Notes: generated by a model not told the origin, from the sequence alone. A stretch of 32,378 bases of DNA from Candidatus Kuenenbacteria bacterium CG08_land_8_20_14_0_20_37_23 (GCA_002778965.1 PEXX01000037.1:1-32378), one strand, 5' to 3'; counted from the stretch's first letter, positions 1 to 9,207 are shown. Program-made: numbers and translations.

Positions 1-88
1 AAATTTTAATAAATCTTTAACTCTGAAGGGACAATTGTTCTACTGTCTGATTTTACGTTTATTTTTTATCTTTTCAACGGAAAGCTTA

Positions 89-685
89 TTAATGCGATTG
101 CCAGTAAGTTATGCCGTTTATTTTAAAATTAAGCTTGTTTTTTCCCGCGGAAGTTTCAAGAACTTCTTCTTCAGCCTGCCTTACAAAAGATTTGTTGCGC
201 GCATTGGATTCATTGCCGATTTCTATTGATTCAAAATTGATATAATAATCAAATGACTCAATTTCATTGAGATAATTAATAAAATCAGATAAGTTGCCGT
301 GGAGGTTCAAGCTGATTGGTATAATTTCATTTGTTTGCTGTTTTGATATTTTATTTGTTGCTAAAGATACGGTCTGTTCCATATTATTCTTGGCGGCAAC
401 ATTCTCCATGTCTGTAATGAAATTTAATTCTTGTCCGAACACCAAGAAAACGTTTTCAACATCGTCCAAACTGGTTTTAACCAGTTCAAAATTGACCTTC
501 GTTTGTTCAAGGCCATGTCCCATATTAAGCAAATCACGAAAACGAAGATACTCTTTCTGAATTTCGTTTCTTTTGGCAATGATAGATTTGGCAGCCGGTT
601 TAATTGCTAAAAGAATAAGAGCCGTGCAAAAAATAATCAGTATAAGTATTATTGCTATATGTTTTTTATATGAATTTATTTTCAT
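89..685 (-). CDS. PilO-like type IV pilus assembly protein
   Basis: 198 aa, one N-terminal TM helix then coiled/alpha-beta region; directly downstream of PilN-like and PilM-like genes in the same operon. Confidence 0.65.
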   Translation of the reverse strand: MKINSYKKHIAIILILIIFCTALILLAIKPAAKSIIAKRNEIQKEYLRFRDLLNMGHGLEQTKVNFELVKTSLDDVENVFLVFGQELNFITDMENVAAKNNMEQTVSLATNKISKQQTNEIIPISLNLHGNLSDFINYLNEIESFDYYINFESIEIGNESNARNKSFVRQAEEEVLETSAGKNKLNFKINGITYWQSH

Positions 686-694
686 TATTCGTTG

Positions 695-1210
695 TTATTG
701 TAAATTTAATTTTGCTTCTAACGTAAAGTTGATGTCGGTTTGGTATAGAATATTAGAAATAGGAGAATTCAAATCAGTTATTAAATCAGATTTTTCAAGC
801 GCTTCTTTTAATTTTAAAAAAGTATCTCTTGTTTTTGATAGTCCGTTAATAACAATTTTATTATTTTTTTTGTCCAAATTAGCTCTGTGAAGCGTGTTGC
901 CTTCAGGAATGATTGACATTAGATTAGTAATTACCCTTGACCACTTGGTGAAGTTTTTTTGAACCGCATCTATGTGCTGCATTTCTTGATTTATAGCAAC
1001 AATCTCGCTATTTATGGATGTTTTGCTTCCTATTTTTTCCATTTCGTCAATTTTATGGCCAAGGTAGGAATTACTTGCATATAATAAAATAGAAATAATA
1101 CCAATTGTAAGGCCAAGCATGGCAAGACCATTTATAATCATAATACAGTGAATATCTCTGGATATTTTTTTCTTTTTCTCATTGTTTATTAGATTAAGAT
1201 TGATCATCAT
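695..1210 (-). CDS. PilN-like type IV pilus assembly protein
   Basis: 171 aa, begins MMINLNLINNEKKK followed by a TM helix (PilN-type N-terminus); lies between PilM-like and PilO-like genes. Confidence 0.7.
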   Translation of the reverse strand: MMINLNLINNEKKKKISRDIHCIMIINGLAMLGLTIGIISILLYASNSYLGHKIDEMEKIGSKTSINSEIVAINQEMQHIDAVQKNFTKWSRVITNLMSIIPEGNTLHRANLDKKNNKIVINGLSKTRDTFLKLKEALEKSDLITDLNSPISNILYQTDINFTLEAKLNLQ

Positions 1211-1273
1211 ATAGTTGTAAGTCGCGCGTATTTTTTATTTTTCCTGGGAAATTAATTTTTGTCGCTTTGAAAA

Positions 1274-2368
1274 CTAAATTATTCTGCGCAAAGCTAATCC
1301 AATAGCAGTTGTGTAGGGCATAAATTTTTTTATGCTTTCATCATTTGCATTATTAGAAATATTGACGAGCGGATTAGCTAGTCTTATATTTCTATTGGTA
1401 AGTTTTTTTAAATCGTTGCTTATTCCGGCAAGGTTAGCTCCACCACCGCACAATATTATTTCAGTTTCCCGTACACTACTGCCAAAATGAGATTCATAAA
1501 ATTTTTCCATATTTTTTATTTTTTCAGCCAGGCGCTCAATACACTCCTTGATAATGTTTCTCACGCAGCCCTTGCATTTTTTTGGGCTGTTGCCGCAAAT
1601 TATTTTTATTTTTTCCGCTTCTTTCAAAGTCAAGTTCATTTTTTCAGAGATGCCCTTGGTAATATCTTCACCTGAAATGTCCGAGAGGCTGACAGTGAAT
1701 TGAATAATCCCATACTCAATCATTATCAAACTTGTTCTCGTTGCGCCGAGATCAAGAATTATTTTCGGCCCATGTATTTCTTTTTTGACTATTTCTTTTT
1801 TATCCTTCAAGAATAATTTTTTAAAAAAATTTGTACTACTATCTGTTTTGCAGTCCATAATACTTCTTACGATTGATTGAGCTTCAATTTCAAGCACCAC
1901 CGGCTCCAGGCCTGCCATTCTTGATACCTTAATGTAGTCATTGGCGACTTCTTCAGGTATAATGCCGATTAAAAATTTTCTTTTTCTCCCGTTACTTTTT
2001 ATTTCTTGCCAATCAAGTTCCACTTCGTCAAGATCAACAGGCACGTGTTTTGGCAATTCATATTTGATAATCTCTCCAAGATTTCCTTTTTTATTTGGTA
2101 TTTCAATCATTTTTATGAAGGATTTTGTTTCTGGCAATGACAAAACAGCGTAATTGGTGGTGAATTTCCTTTTTGAATCAGTTAAAATTTTTTTAATAGC
2201 TTCAGCTGTTCTCTCAAAATCTTTAATCATTCCTTCTTCTACAATACCCCTTGGCAGAGAGTAGTCGCCCCAAGCTTTCAACTTGGTTTTTTCTATCTGC
2301 ACTGCTTTGATAGAAAGATCAGAGATATCAAGACCGAGCATTTTTGTTGGAGGAGTAATGAAGTACAT
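1274..2368 (-). CDS. pilM: PilM-like type IV pilus assembly ATPase
   Basis: 364 aa; MLGLDISDLSIKAVQIEK, ILDLGATRTSLIMIE and ILCGGGANLAGI match actin-fold PilM motifs. Confidence 0.85.
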   Translation of the reverse strand: MYFITPPTKMLGLDISDLSIKAVQIEKTKLKAWGDYSLPRGIVEEGMIKDFERTAEAIKKILTDSKRKFTTNYAVLSLPETKSFIKMIEIPNKKGNLGEIIKYELPKHVPVDLDEVELDWQEIKSNGRKRKFLIGIIPEEVANDYIKVSRMAGLEPVVLEIEAQSIVRSIMDCKTDSSTNFFKKLFLKDKKEIVKKEIHGPKIILDLGATRTSLIMIEYGIIQFTVSLSDISGEDITKGISEKMNLTLKEAEKIKIICGNSPKKCKGCVRNIIKECIERLAEKIKNMEKFYESHFGSSVRETEIILCGGGANLAGISNDLKKLTNRNIRLANPLVNISNNANDESIKKFMPYTTAIGLALRRII

Positions 2369-2399
2369 AAGCTAAAGGATATAAAAAACTGTTGATTGA

Positions 2400-3797
2400 T
2401 TATTGTTTTTCCGTCACTTCTTCCCATTGCAGAAATTTATAATCACCATAAGTGGGGAATCCTGGCGGAGGATTGTAGTTCAAGTGCGCGTCATATACTG
2501 TATTAGTATTGCAGTATCCGGAAATGCATTCTCCAGAACCGTCAACCCAGCTCCATGTCCAAACATGATTTGTGATGATCGTCCCGTAAGTCGTAATGGT
2601 ATCTCTGACATAATATGGCGATGGATAATAATAATAAGGACGGTAGACAGAGCCATTTTGGGCAAGCATTACAGCATTAATTTCCAAATTGTCAGGAGCG
2701 GCATAGAGTGGCACCATAATATCCTGTTGCGCGATCAATCCCAACGTGTGTTGTCCATTTTTTTCAGCGTAAGTCAGATTTCCGTTGATAATAATATTTC
2801 TTCTGTTGTTTGGCACTTCCGGCAGTTTAGCGGCCACGAGTGTTGTTTCTCCGTTGACAACCCCGTCTACCCACACATTATCTTCTACAAATATTATAGC
2901 ACACTCTGTCGGCAGCGGATAACTAGAATCAAAAGTTTGGCTATCAATGTCCCAGGATCCTCTGTGCCACTCGCCGTCCATGCCATAATACCACACATTA
3001 TTTCGCAATTTAGTCACTCTATACACATCAATTGTGCCATCTGCCTTGAAATTTACCCTATAACCCAGTCCTTGTTGATGTAGATAGATACCGGAAGTTT
3101 CCGCGAGCGTCTTTAAATCGTTCAGATCAACTGTCAGCATATCAAAGTCAATATTTGATGTCGGAAAATCCCAAAGCTCCTGATCGCCGCCGCTGCCCCA
3201 GATGCCGGCTTTTGACTCTGCTGGATCGCAGCCATGATATGGCTGGCAAGTATATGTTTCTTTTGCCGAAGTCATCACAGCGTTATTAGTGCCATCTTGT
3301 CTGATGCCGCTGTTGGCATGTACCGGGCCTTGTAAAATTTCAGTATCCCCAAACCACGCGTCGCTGTTGGTGATAAAAGCAAATGAAGCCATTGAGGCCA
3401 AGCCATATTTTATCTGCACAACTCTTTTGATGTTTGGATATTGATTGGTATATCCGGTCGATTTGATAGTGACTACGCTTGAGCATTCAGATGGAGCTGT
3501 TATTTCCAGATTAAACTGCCCGGCAGTTCCGCTGTACTGGTCAGTATAGTCGTGTATGCCGCTTTCTCCTTCGAAATCTTCAGGTGCGTGCGCTAAATGC
3601 CAGCGATAATAGTCAAGTCCAGCTTCGGCGATATTAATGGCCAACTGCCAGCTTACTTTTTGATTTGCAAGTCTATGTTGCATAATAGCCATACTCGCGA
3701 TACCAAGTGAAACAAATGAAAAAATAGCTATCGTCACCAAGACGAGAATAAGCACATTGCCTTTTTCTTCAGCACTATTTTTTGATATTGAACGCAT
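2400..3797 (-). CDS. PilX-like pilus assembly / minor pilin-like protein
   Basis: 465 aa, N-terminal KGNVLILVLVTIAIFSFVSLGIASMA TM followed by a large extracellular region; in the pilus operon. Confidence 0.6.
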   Translation of the reverse strand: MRSISKNSAEEKGNVLILVLVTIAIFSFVSLGIASMAIMQHRLANQKVSWQLAINIAEAGLDYYRWHLAHAPEDFEGESGIHDYTDQYSGTAGQFNLEITAPSECSSVVTIKSTGYTNQYPNIKRVVQIKYGLASMASFAFITNSDAWFGDTEILQGPVHANSGIRQDGTNNAVMTSAKETYTCQPYHGCDPAESKAGIWGSGGDQELWDFPTSNIDFDMLTVDLNDLKTLAETSGIYLHQQGLGYRVNFKADGTIDVYRVTKLRNNVWYYGMDGEWHRGSWDIDSQTFDSSYPLPTECAIIFVEDNVWVDGVVNGETTLVAAKLPEVPNNRRNIIINGNLTYAEKNGQHTLGLIAQQDIMVPLYAAPDNLEINAVMLAQNGSVYRPYYYYPSPYYVRDTITTYGTIITNHVWTWSWVDGSGECISGYCNTNTVYDAHLNYNPPPGFPTYGDYKFLQWEEVTEKQ

Positions 3798-3807
3798 GGG
3801 ATGGATT

Positions 3808-4404
3808 TTAAAAGTTTTCTTTTAAATTTCTTAAAGTAGAGTCAGATTCAAGCTCAAAGTCCATTGGTGCTCGATTTTCAAACACATTGATTTTCAGATA
3901 GACATGGACTAATTTCACACTATTTAAATCAGCAGGTGTTGCCAGTTCCGAGTAGTTGCTGTCGCGATATGTGAATACTGCCGTTTCGTTGTTTCTCACG
4001 TATTTGGAGATAATTACCGTCTCCCCGGCGCCGGAATATGCTAGTGGATTGCCGCTAGCCTCTATTACATTTTTTTTAAAATCGGATCCATTAAGCCAGT
4101 AATGTACTTTCTCTATCGCTTGGTCGCGATCGTAATCAGCATAAAAAATAAGTTCTTGATCGTCGGCGAGCTCAATTGGATAAGCGCCAGTATCCCCGGG
4201 TAGAGCTTCTCGGAGTTCTTTAATCATAGTTTCCACTCCGCGTCTGGCTTCGTCAATGGCGCTTGACTGTTCCAGGGTGAAGTTTTGAACTTTGAAATTT
4301 TGGATTATAAAAGCGGAAACAACAAAACTGGCTATAATAAAAACAAATATAGCCATTATTATTTCTAGAATTGTTATACCTTTTTGTAGTTTGTTACGAT
4401 TCAT
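3808..4404 (-). CDS. Type IV prepilin-like protein (PilW-like)
   Basis: 198 aa; prepilin N-terminus KGITILEIIMAIFVFIIASF with G|xxxxE motif. Confidence 0.75.
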   Translation of the reverse strand: MNRNKLQKGITILEIIMAIFVFIIASFVVSAFIIQNFKVQNFTLEQSSAIDEARRGVETMIKELREALPGDTGAYPIELADDQELIFYADYDRDQAIEKVHYWLNGSDFKKNVIEASGNPLAYSGAGETVIISKYVRNNETAVFTYRDSNYSELATPADLNSVKLVHVYLKINVFENRAPMDFELESDSTLRNLKENF

Positions 4405-4409
4405 TTATT

Positions 4410-6698
4410 TTATGGCGCAATCATTATTACTTGTTCTATGTGGTAACCATAGAGATCAAAGGTATCTAGATAAATTTCATAATCAATTAGAGTTATTTGT
4501 AAAGTAGTTTCAGCTGCTGCCCAATTATCAAAAAATACTTGGCCTGATTCATTTGTTGTTTTTTCTTCGTTTAGACCTTGGCTTGGGGCTGATATATTGA
4601 CAGTGGCGTTAGCTAAAGGATTTTCATCAATATCTTTGACAATAATTAAAGCGGCATGGCTGGATTTTGGATTTAAGCCCAAAGTTATTAAACTGGTAGT
4701 GGCCGGCATCAAATTAAGCGGCTGTATAGGAACTGTTTCACCAATATTGTAGCTTGAGTCTTCCGGCAGAGTGAAAGTATATGAGTCCCATTCTAAATTT
4801 TCAATATATATTAAACCATTGTAATCGGTAGAGTAGACGGCAGTATATTTGTAGACTGGCTGTTCATTAGCATCATAACCAATAATTTTTCCGCCAGCCA
4901 TGATAAAAGGAATATTGGCCAGATAAGTAGAGGCGCCATCAGGCCTTCCATCCTCTATGCCAAAACCATAGACATAGGGTTCAGGTGGTGAATATTTTCT
5001 TATATAAATTAAATCATAATAGCCCCTGTCATTCTCATCGTTGTAAATATAAAAATAGTTTATATTATTCACGTATGTTTGAATATTGTGCGCTAGATAA
5101 TAATCATCGATCCATATATCCAGTCTGTTGTTGTTATAATACCCAATTTTGAATTGCTGCCACGCGTTTATGTTTATTTGACGCCCGGTGTCATCATTGA
5201 TATTTTTTATTGTTTGCCCCCAATTAGTTTGGCTTATTAGACCACGATGTTGCATACGATCCCAGTTTCCGCCGTTACTTGGCGATTCATAGACAGTCAT
5301 ATTAAAGTCAGACGTTGTTTGATTGCCTTTGTCAGTCAGCTTAGCACGATAGTTAAGCAAAACATTCCCGTCATAAGTTTGGTTTACGATAGCGGCTTTG
5401 GAGGAAACATCATGAGATTTTAAACAATGTGATCCGGAATAACAATTTTCGTTAACTACAGCATAGGAGTTTAGTCCGTCATCCGTATACCAAATTCCTT
5501 GACCATCAATAATTGATCCAACGCCATAAGTTTCAAAATCATCAAAAAACAGAAATGCAGACGGCCCATTGGAGGTTGTATCAGCTTGGGCATTGCCATA
5601 ATACATAAATATGGGAGTGATTCCGTTTGGGATGGCCATAATTTTTACCCAGAAAATTGCCTGTGCCATGTCAGTATATGATTCCCGCCAATAATTTAGT
5701 TCAGCGCCAGACTGGTCTGTAAAACGGATATCGTCGAAATCATTTTGCATATCTGAATCATAAGCAATATTTATTGCAACTGTATAATTATATTGGGTTG
5801 AAGCTGGACCATAAATATAAACTGGTTGGCGAAAATTCCAAGCGTTATTCCACCAATCTTCATAAGTATTGACAACCGTACCAACGGTTAAATTACTTAG
5901 TTCATCGATGGCAAAACTAATGTTTGTTGTTTGATTTTCAAAAACAGAAGCAGGAGGTTTTTCTGGCGTTGGCAATTCAGGAGTCGCATTATGGGTCTGG
6001 TCGGTAGAATATCCGTTTTTGGTTACAATTATTTCGTATCCTTCTGTTGATTCAGGTGATCCAGGCAAGACAACATATCCTTGATTATCAGTCAAAGTAT
6101 TGATATTAATATTTGGGATTACCAGGCTATTTTGAATACTAACGTTTGCTTGCGGAACAGGCTCGCCATTGGCATTATATACAAGAATTTTTAAAGTCCC
6201 GCCACTGGCTTCGCTTTCTAGGCCAATAGGCGCAATATTTGTTATTAGAGTGACAGGTTTATGCGTTAGGCGATAGGGCCAAGAGACCTGCACTCGCATT
6301 TTTTTGTAATCAGTATTTAAAATATCGTTCGGATCCCCGCCAATTGTTCCGTCAAACGGATCATCAACATATTGGATGTCTGTTGTGACAGTATAGTCGA
6401 TGCCGTTTCTTGTTATAATTTCTGCGGCGGGTATAATCCCGGTTGGGATACCGTTCGTAGTCCCTACGTCAATGTAGTCAAAATCTCTCGCCATCTCAAT
6501 TTTTTGGTTGGCGAGTTGCGTAGCGGTTATTTTAGTTTTGGATTCCCAGAGTACGTTTAAAGTGAATTTGATTAGTTCATAAAGGCTCAAACTTACAATG
6601 GCTAAAATAAGAATACCAATCATTACTTCAAGTAAGGTAAAACCGAAGTGGCGATTACTGCTTTTATTATTTGGATTTGACTTTTTCTGTTTTAGCAT
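4410..6698 (-). CDS. Large prepilin with carboxypeptidase-regulatory-like repeats and a DUF2341-like domain
   Basis: 762 aa; FGFTLLEVMIGILILAIVSLSLYELI prepilin motif; WWNNAWNFRQPVYIYGP...FDDIRFTDQSGAELNYWRE resembles DUF2341; two segments resemble carboxypeptidase-regulatory domains. Confidence 0.75.
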   Translation of the reverse strand: MLKQKKSNPNNKSSNRHFGFTLLEVMIGILILAIVSLSLYELIKFTLNVLWESKTKITATQLANQKIEMARDFDYIDVGTTNGIPTGIIPAAEIITRNGIDYTVTTDIQYVDDPFDGTIGGDPNDILNTDYKKMRVQVSWPYRLTHKPVTLITNIAPIGLESEASGGTLKILVYNANGEPVPQANVSIQNSLVIPNININTLTDNQGYVVLPGSPESTEGYEIIVTKNGYSTDQTHNATPELPTPEKPPASVFENQTTNISFAIDELSNLTVGTVVNTYEDWWNNAWNFRQPVYIYGPASTQYNYTVAINIAYDSDMQNDFDDIRFTDQSGAELNYWRESYTDMAQAIFWVKIMAIPNGITPIFMYYGNAQADTTSNGPSAFLFFDDFETYGVGSIIDGQGIWYTDDGLNSYAVVNENCYSGSHCLKSHDVSSKAAIVNQTYDGNVLLNYRAKLTDKGNQTTSDFNMTVYESPSNGGNWDRMQHRGLISQTNWGQTIKNINDDTGRQININAWQQFKIGYYNNNRLDIWIDDYYLAHNIQTYVNNINYFYIYNDENDRGYYDLIYIRKYSPPEPYVYGFGIEDGRPDGASTYLANIPFIMAGGKIIGYDANEQPVYKYTAVYSTDYNGLIYIENLEWDSYTFTLPEDSSYNIGETVPIQPLNLMPATTSLITLGLNPKSSHAALIIVKDIDENPLANATVNISAPSQGLNEEKTTNESGQVFFDNWAAAETTLQITLIDYEIYLDTFDLYGYHIEQVIMIAP

Positions 6699-6725
6699 GG
6701 GCTAAAAGTCTGTTTACGATTTTAT

Positions 6726-6765
6726 TATATTATATCACATTTATTCTTTTTTGTGATATAATATA
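6726..6765. promoter_or_regulatory. Divergent promoter region with 14-bp perfect inverted repeat
   Basis: TATATTATATCACA (6726-6739) / TGTGATATAATATA (6752-6765), 12-nt spacer; each arm carries an outward-facing TATAAT. Confidence 0.6.
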
Positions 6766-7111
6766 GATTGTTAACAAATCAGTTTGGTGTATAATATACG
6801 TCAAAGTCAATTGTAATTTTTATAATCATATTAGCCGTTCCAGCCAAAGGGTTGCCGACAAAAAACAAACTTAGAAATTTTTAATTCTTACATTGAGTCG
6901 GAAACAGTCTCCAAGCTTAAAAGTTTAGTGCAAAAATCTTTTTTCCAGAAAAAATTGGATCTAAACAGAAAATTTTTAAGTTTTAGCTTGTAAAGTCTGC
7001 AGTTTTTTGGCTTTTTGCGCTTTAATTTTGCGTTTTTAGTGTTTTTTTATGTGTTTAGATTTCTGTATTTTTTGTTTTTATGTTTTAATTTTTTTCAGCG
7101 ATCACGTGCCA

Positions 7112-7139
7112 TTGACAAGTTTTTCCATTTTGTTATAAT
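7112..7139 (+). promoter_or_regulatory. Sigma70-type promoter of the hrcA operon
   Basis: TTGACA (7112-7117) - 16 nt - TATAAT (7134-7139). Confidence 0.9.
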
Positions 7140-7143
7140 GAAT

Positions 7144-7170
7144 TTAGCACTCTGATATAGTGAGTGCTAA
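7144..7170 (+). promoter_or_regulatory. CIRCE element (HrcA operator)
   Basis: Perfect TTAGCACTC-N9-GAGTGCTAA between promoter and hrcA start. Confidence 0.97.
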
Positions 7171-7179
7171 TAAAAAAAT

Positions 7180-7860
7180 ATGAACGCTAGGCAGGAAAAA
7201 TTGTTTAAAAATATTATTATTGAACACCTGCTTTCGGCAAAAGCCGTAGGATCTAAGTTTTTAGTGGATAAATATTCTATGGATGTTTCTCCTGCGACAA
7301 TTAGAAATGATATGGCAGAGCTTGAGCGGCAAGGATTAATATCTCGTCCGCATACTTCAGCCGGTCGTGTTCCAACGCAAAAGGGCTATGAATACTATGT
7401 TAGAAACTATTTACAGGCAAAAGCAGTCGCCAGCAGGGACAAGGAGTTATTGGATATGCTTAGTCATGAAATAAGAACAAAAGAGCCGGAAATAGTTGTT
7501 AAAAATATTGCGAAAAAGATTGCCGAGCTTTCAAATAGCGCAACTATTGTGGCTTTTTCAAAAAATGATTTATTCTATACAGGTCTTGCCAATCTCTTCT
7601 CTCAACCGGAATTTTCCAATTTCGATGTTGTCTGTAATATTTCCGATGTGATTGATCACCTTGATGATGTTATTGGATCTATTTTTGATGACATAGAAGA
7701 TACGCAGATTAAAATAGGGCAAAATAATTGTTTTTCGGACAAATGTTCAAGCATTATCACAAGATCAGGGGATAAATTGTTCGGCATTTTCGGCCCGATG
7801 AGAATGGACTACGAAAAGAATTTAGCGTTGGTGAATTACGCAAGAGGATTAATAGCCTAG
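7180..7860 (+). CDS. hrcA: Heat-inducible transcription repressor HrcA (compact)
   Basis: 226 aa; winged-helix DVSPATIRNDMAELERQGLISRPHTSAGRVPTQKGYEYYV; C-terminal GPMRMDYEKNLALVNYA; CIRCE upstream. Confidence 0.95.
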   Translation: MNARQEKLFKNIIIEHLLSAKAVGSKFLVDKYSMDVSPATIRNDMAELERQGLISRPHTSAGRVPTQKGYEYYVRNYLQAKAVASRDKELLDMLSHEIRTKEPEIVVKNIAKKIAELSNSATIVAFSKNDLFYTGLANLFSQPEFSNFDVVCNISDVIDHLDDVIGSIFDDIEDTQIKIGQNNCFSDKCSSIITRSGDKLFGIFGPMRMDYEKNLALVNYARGLIA

Positions 7861-7903
7861 ATCACAACAAGATTTATTTTATCAAATTTTTAAAATAATA
7901 GTT

Positions 7904-8410
7904 ATGTTTAAAAAAAAGGAAGAAACAAGATCAGTAACAATTGAAGAATTAAAGGCCAAAAGTGACGAGTATCTCGCTGGTTGGCAGCGCGCTAAGGCCG
8001 ATTATCATAATTTAGAAAAAGAGGTTGGCACTCAACGCCAAATGTGGGTGAAAATGGCCAACGCGGATTTGCTTATAGATATTTTGCCTATTTATAACAA
8101 TTTAAAACTTGCCGTAAAGCATATTCCGGAAAGCCAGAAGAAAGAAAGTTGGGTAGTCGGCGTGGAACATATTAAAAACCAGTTAAAATCGTTTTTAGAT
8201 AAAAATGGCATTGAAGAAATAGAAGCCAAAGAAGGCGATAGTTTTGATCCGGAATTACATGACGCCATAGATGCGGCGCTTACTCAGGCACAGCCAGACA
8301 CCGCGATTGAACCAAATAAGACAAATAAGCAAATTATTAAGCAAGAGATTCAAGCTGGGTATAAGCTGCACGGTAAGGTTTTACATCCGGCAAGAGTGAT
8401 AGTTGGTTAA
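7904..8410 (+). CDS. grpE: Nucleotide exchange factor GrpE
   Basis: 168 aa; DEYLAGWQRAKADYHNLEKE ... FDPELHDAI ... KLHGKVLHPARVIV. Confidence 0.93.
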   Translation: MFKKKEETRSVTIEELKAKSDEYLAGWQRAKADYHNLEKEVGTQRQMWVKMANADLLIDILPIYNNLKLAVKHIPESQKKESWVVGVEHIKNQLKSFLDKNGIEEIEAKEGDSFDPELHDAIDAALTQAQPDTAIEPNKTNKQIIKQEIQAGYKLHGKVLHPARVIVG

Positions 8411-8478
8411 TTTGCAATACACGGTTTTTGAAAATTAGAAATTTAAGTTTTTATAAATAGAATTAGTAAAATTAATAA

Positions 8479-8518
8479 AATCTTGCTTGGTATCCCCAAA
8501 CAAGATTAAAAGAGGATA
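8479..8518 (+). promoter_or_regulatory. Leader hairpin with loop complementary to the hsp20 Shine-Dalgarno region (candidate)
   Basis: AATCTTG-c-TTGG-[TATCC]-CCAA-a-CAAGATT hairpin (8479-8507); loop TATCC is complementary to GGATA (8514-8518), which overlaps AGAGG. Confidence 0.4.
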
Positions 8519-8520
8519 AT

Positions 8521-8937
8521 ATGTCTTTAATAAAATGGCAGCCAATGTACGATCCATTTACCGATTTAGATAAATGGTTCGATCAAGGCCCAATGAGTGT
8601 GAGCGGCTTTTCTCCAGCGGTTGATGTCTGGGAGGATGATAGCAATGTTTATGTAGAAACTCCTTTGCCGGGCATGGATCCGGGGAAAGTCAATATTTCT
8701 ATTGAAAACGACGTCTTGACCATTGAAGGCTCTAAAGAAAAAAAATCAGAGGTTGATGACAAGAATTATTACAGAAAAGAAGTGCGCTATGGTTCATTCC
8801 ATCGCGCAGTTGCCTTGCCGTCGTCTGTTAAAAGCAATGACGCGAAGGCTAGTTATCAAAATGGCGTGCTGACGGTTGTTGTGCCAAAAGAGGAGAGGGC
8901 AAAACCAAAAAAAGTGAAGATTGATGTGAAAAAGTAA
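8521..8937 (+). CDS. Hsp20/alpha-crystallin family small heat shock protein
   Basis: 138 aa; PAVDVWEDDSNVYVETPLPGMDPGKVNISIENDVLTIEG and KASYQNGVLTVVVPK. Confidence 0.95.
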   Translation: MSLIKWQPMYDPFTDLDKWFDQGPMSVSGFSPAVDVWEDDSNVYVETPLPGMDPGKVNISIENDVLTIEGSKEKKSEVDDKNYYRKEVRYGSFHRAVALPSSVKSNDAKASYQNGVLTVVVPKEERAKPKKVKIDVKK

Positions 8938-8972
8938 ATTTGGAAATTTGGGAATTAGTATATTGTTTTAGA

Positions 8973-9004
8973 ATCATTCCCGCGATGATTATCGCGGGAG
9001 TGAT
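8973..9004. terminator. Strong hairpin between hsp20 and dnaK (possible terminator or processing element)
   Basis: TCCCGCGAT-GATT-ATCGCGGGA 9-bp stem extended by ATCA/TGAT; no immediate U-tract. Confidence 0.45.
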
Positions 9005-9207
9005 GCCGATTAATTTTTTGAAAATAGAGAAATTTCTGTTCCAAATAAAATTTTTTTAAATTTTTTTTAATAGCATGCATCATTGAGGAACAAAATTAAA
9101 GAATAACTTTCATTGAGAATTAACATATTAATAATTTATTATTATTCCAAGACGGATAAGCATCCACTGGATTCTTCATCCCGTTCAGGATAAATTCATA
9201 TAACAAT

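Noticed and set aside
2403-3083. 226-aa plus-strand ORF
   Set aside because: Antisense to the in-operon PilX-like gene; no recognisable motif, consistent with a shadow ORF
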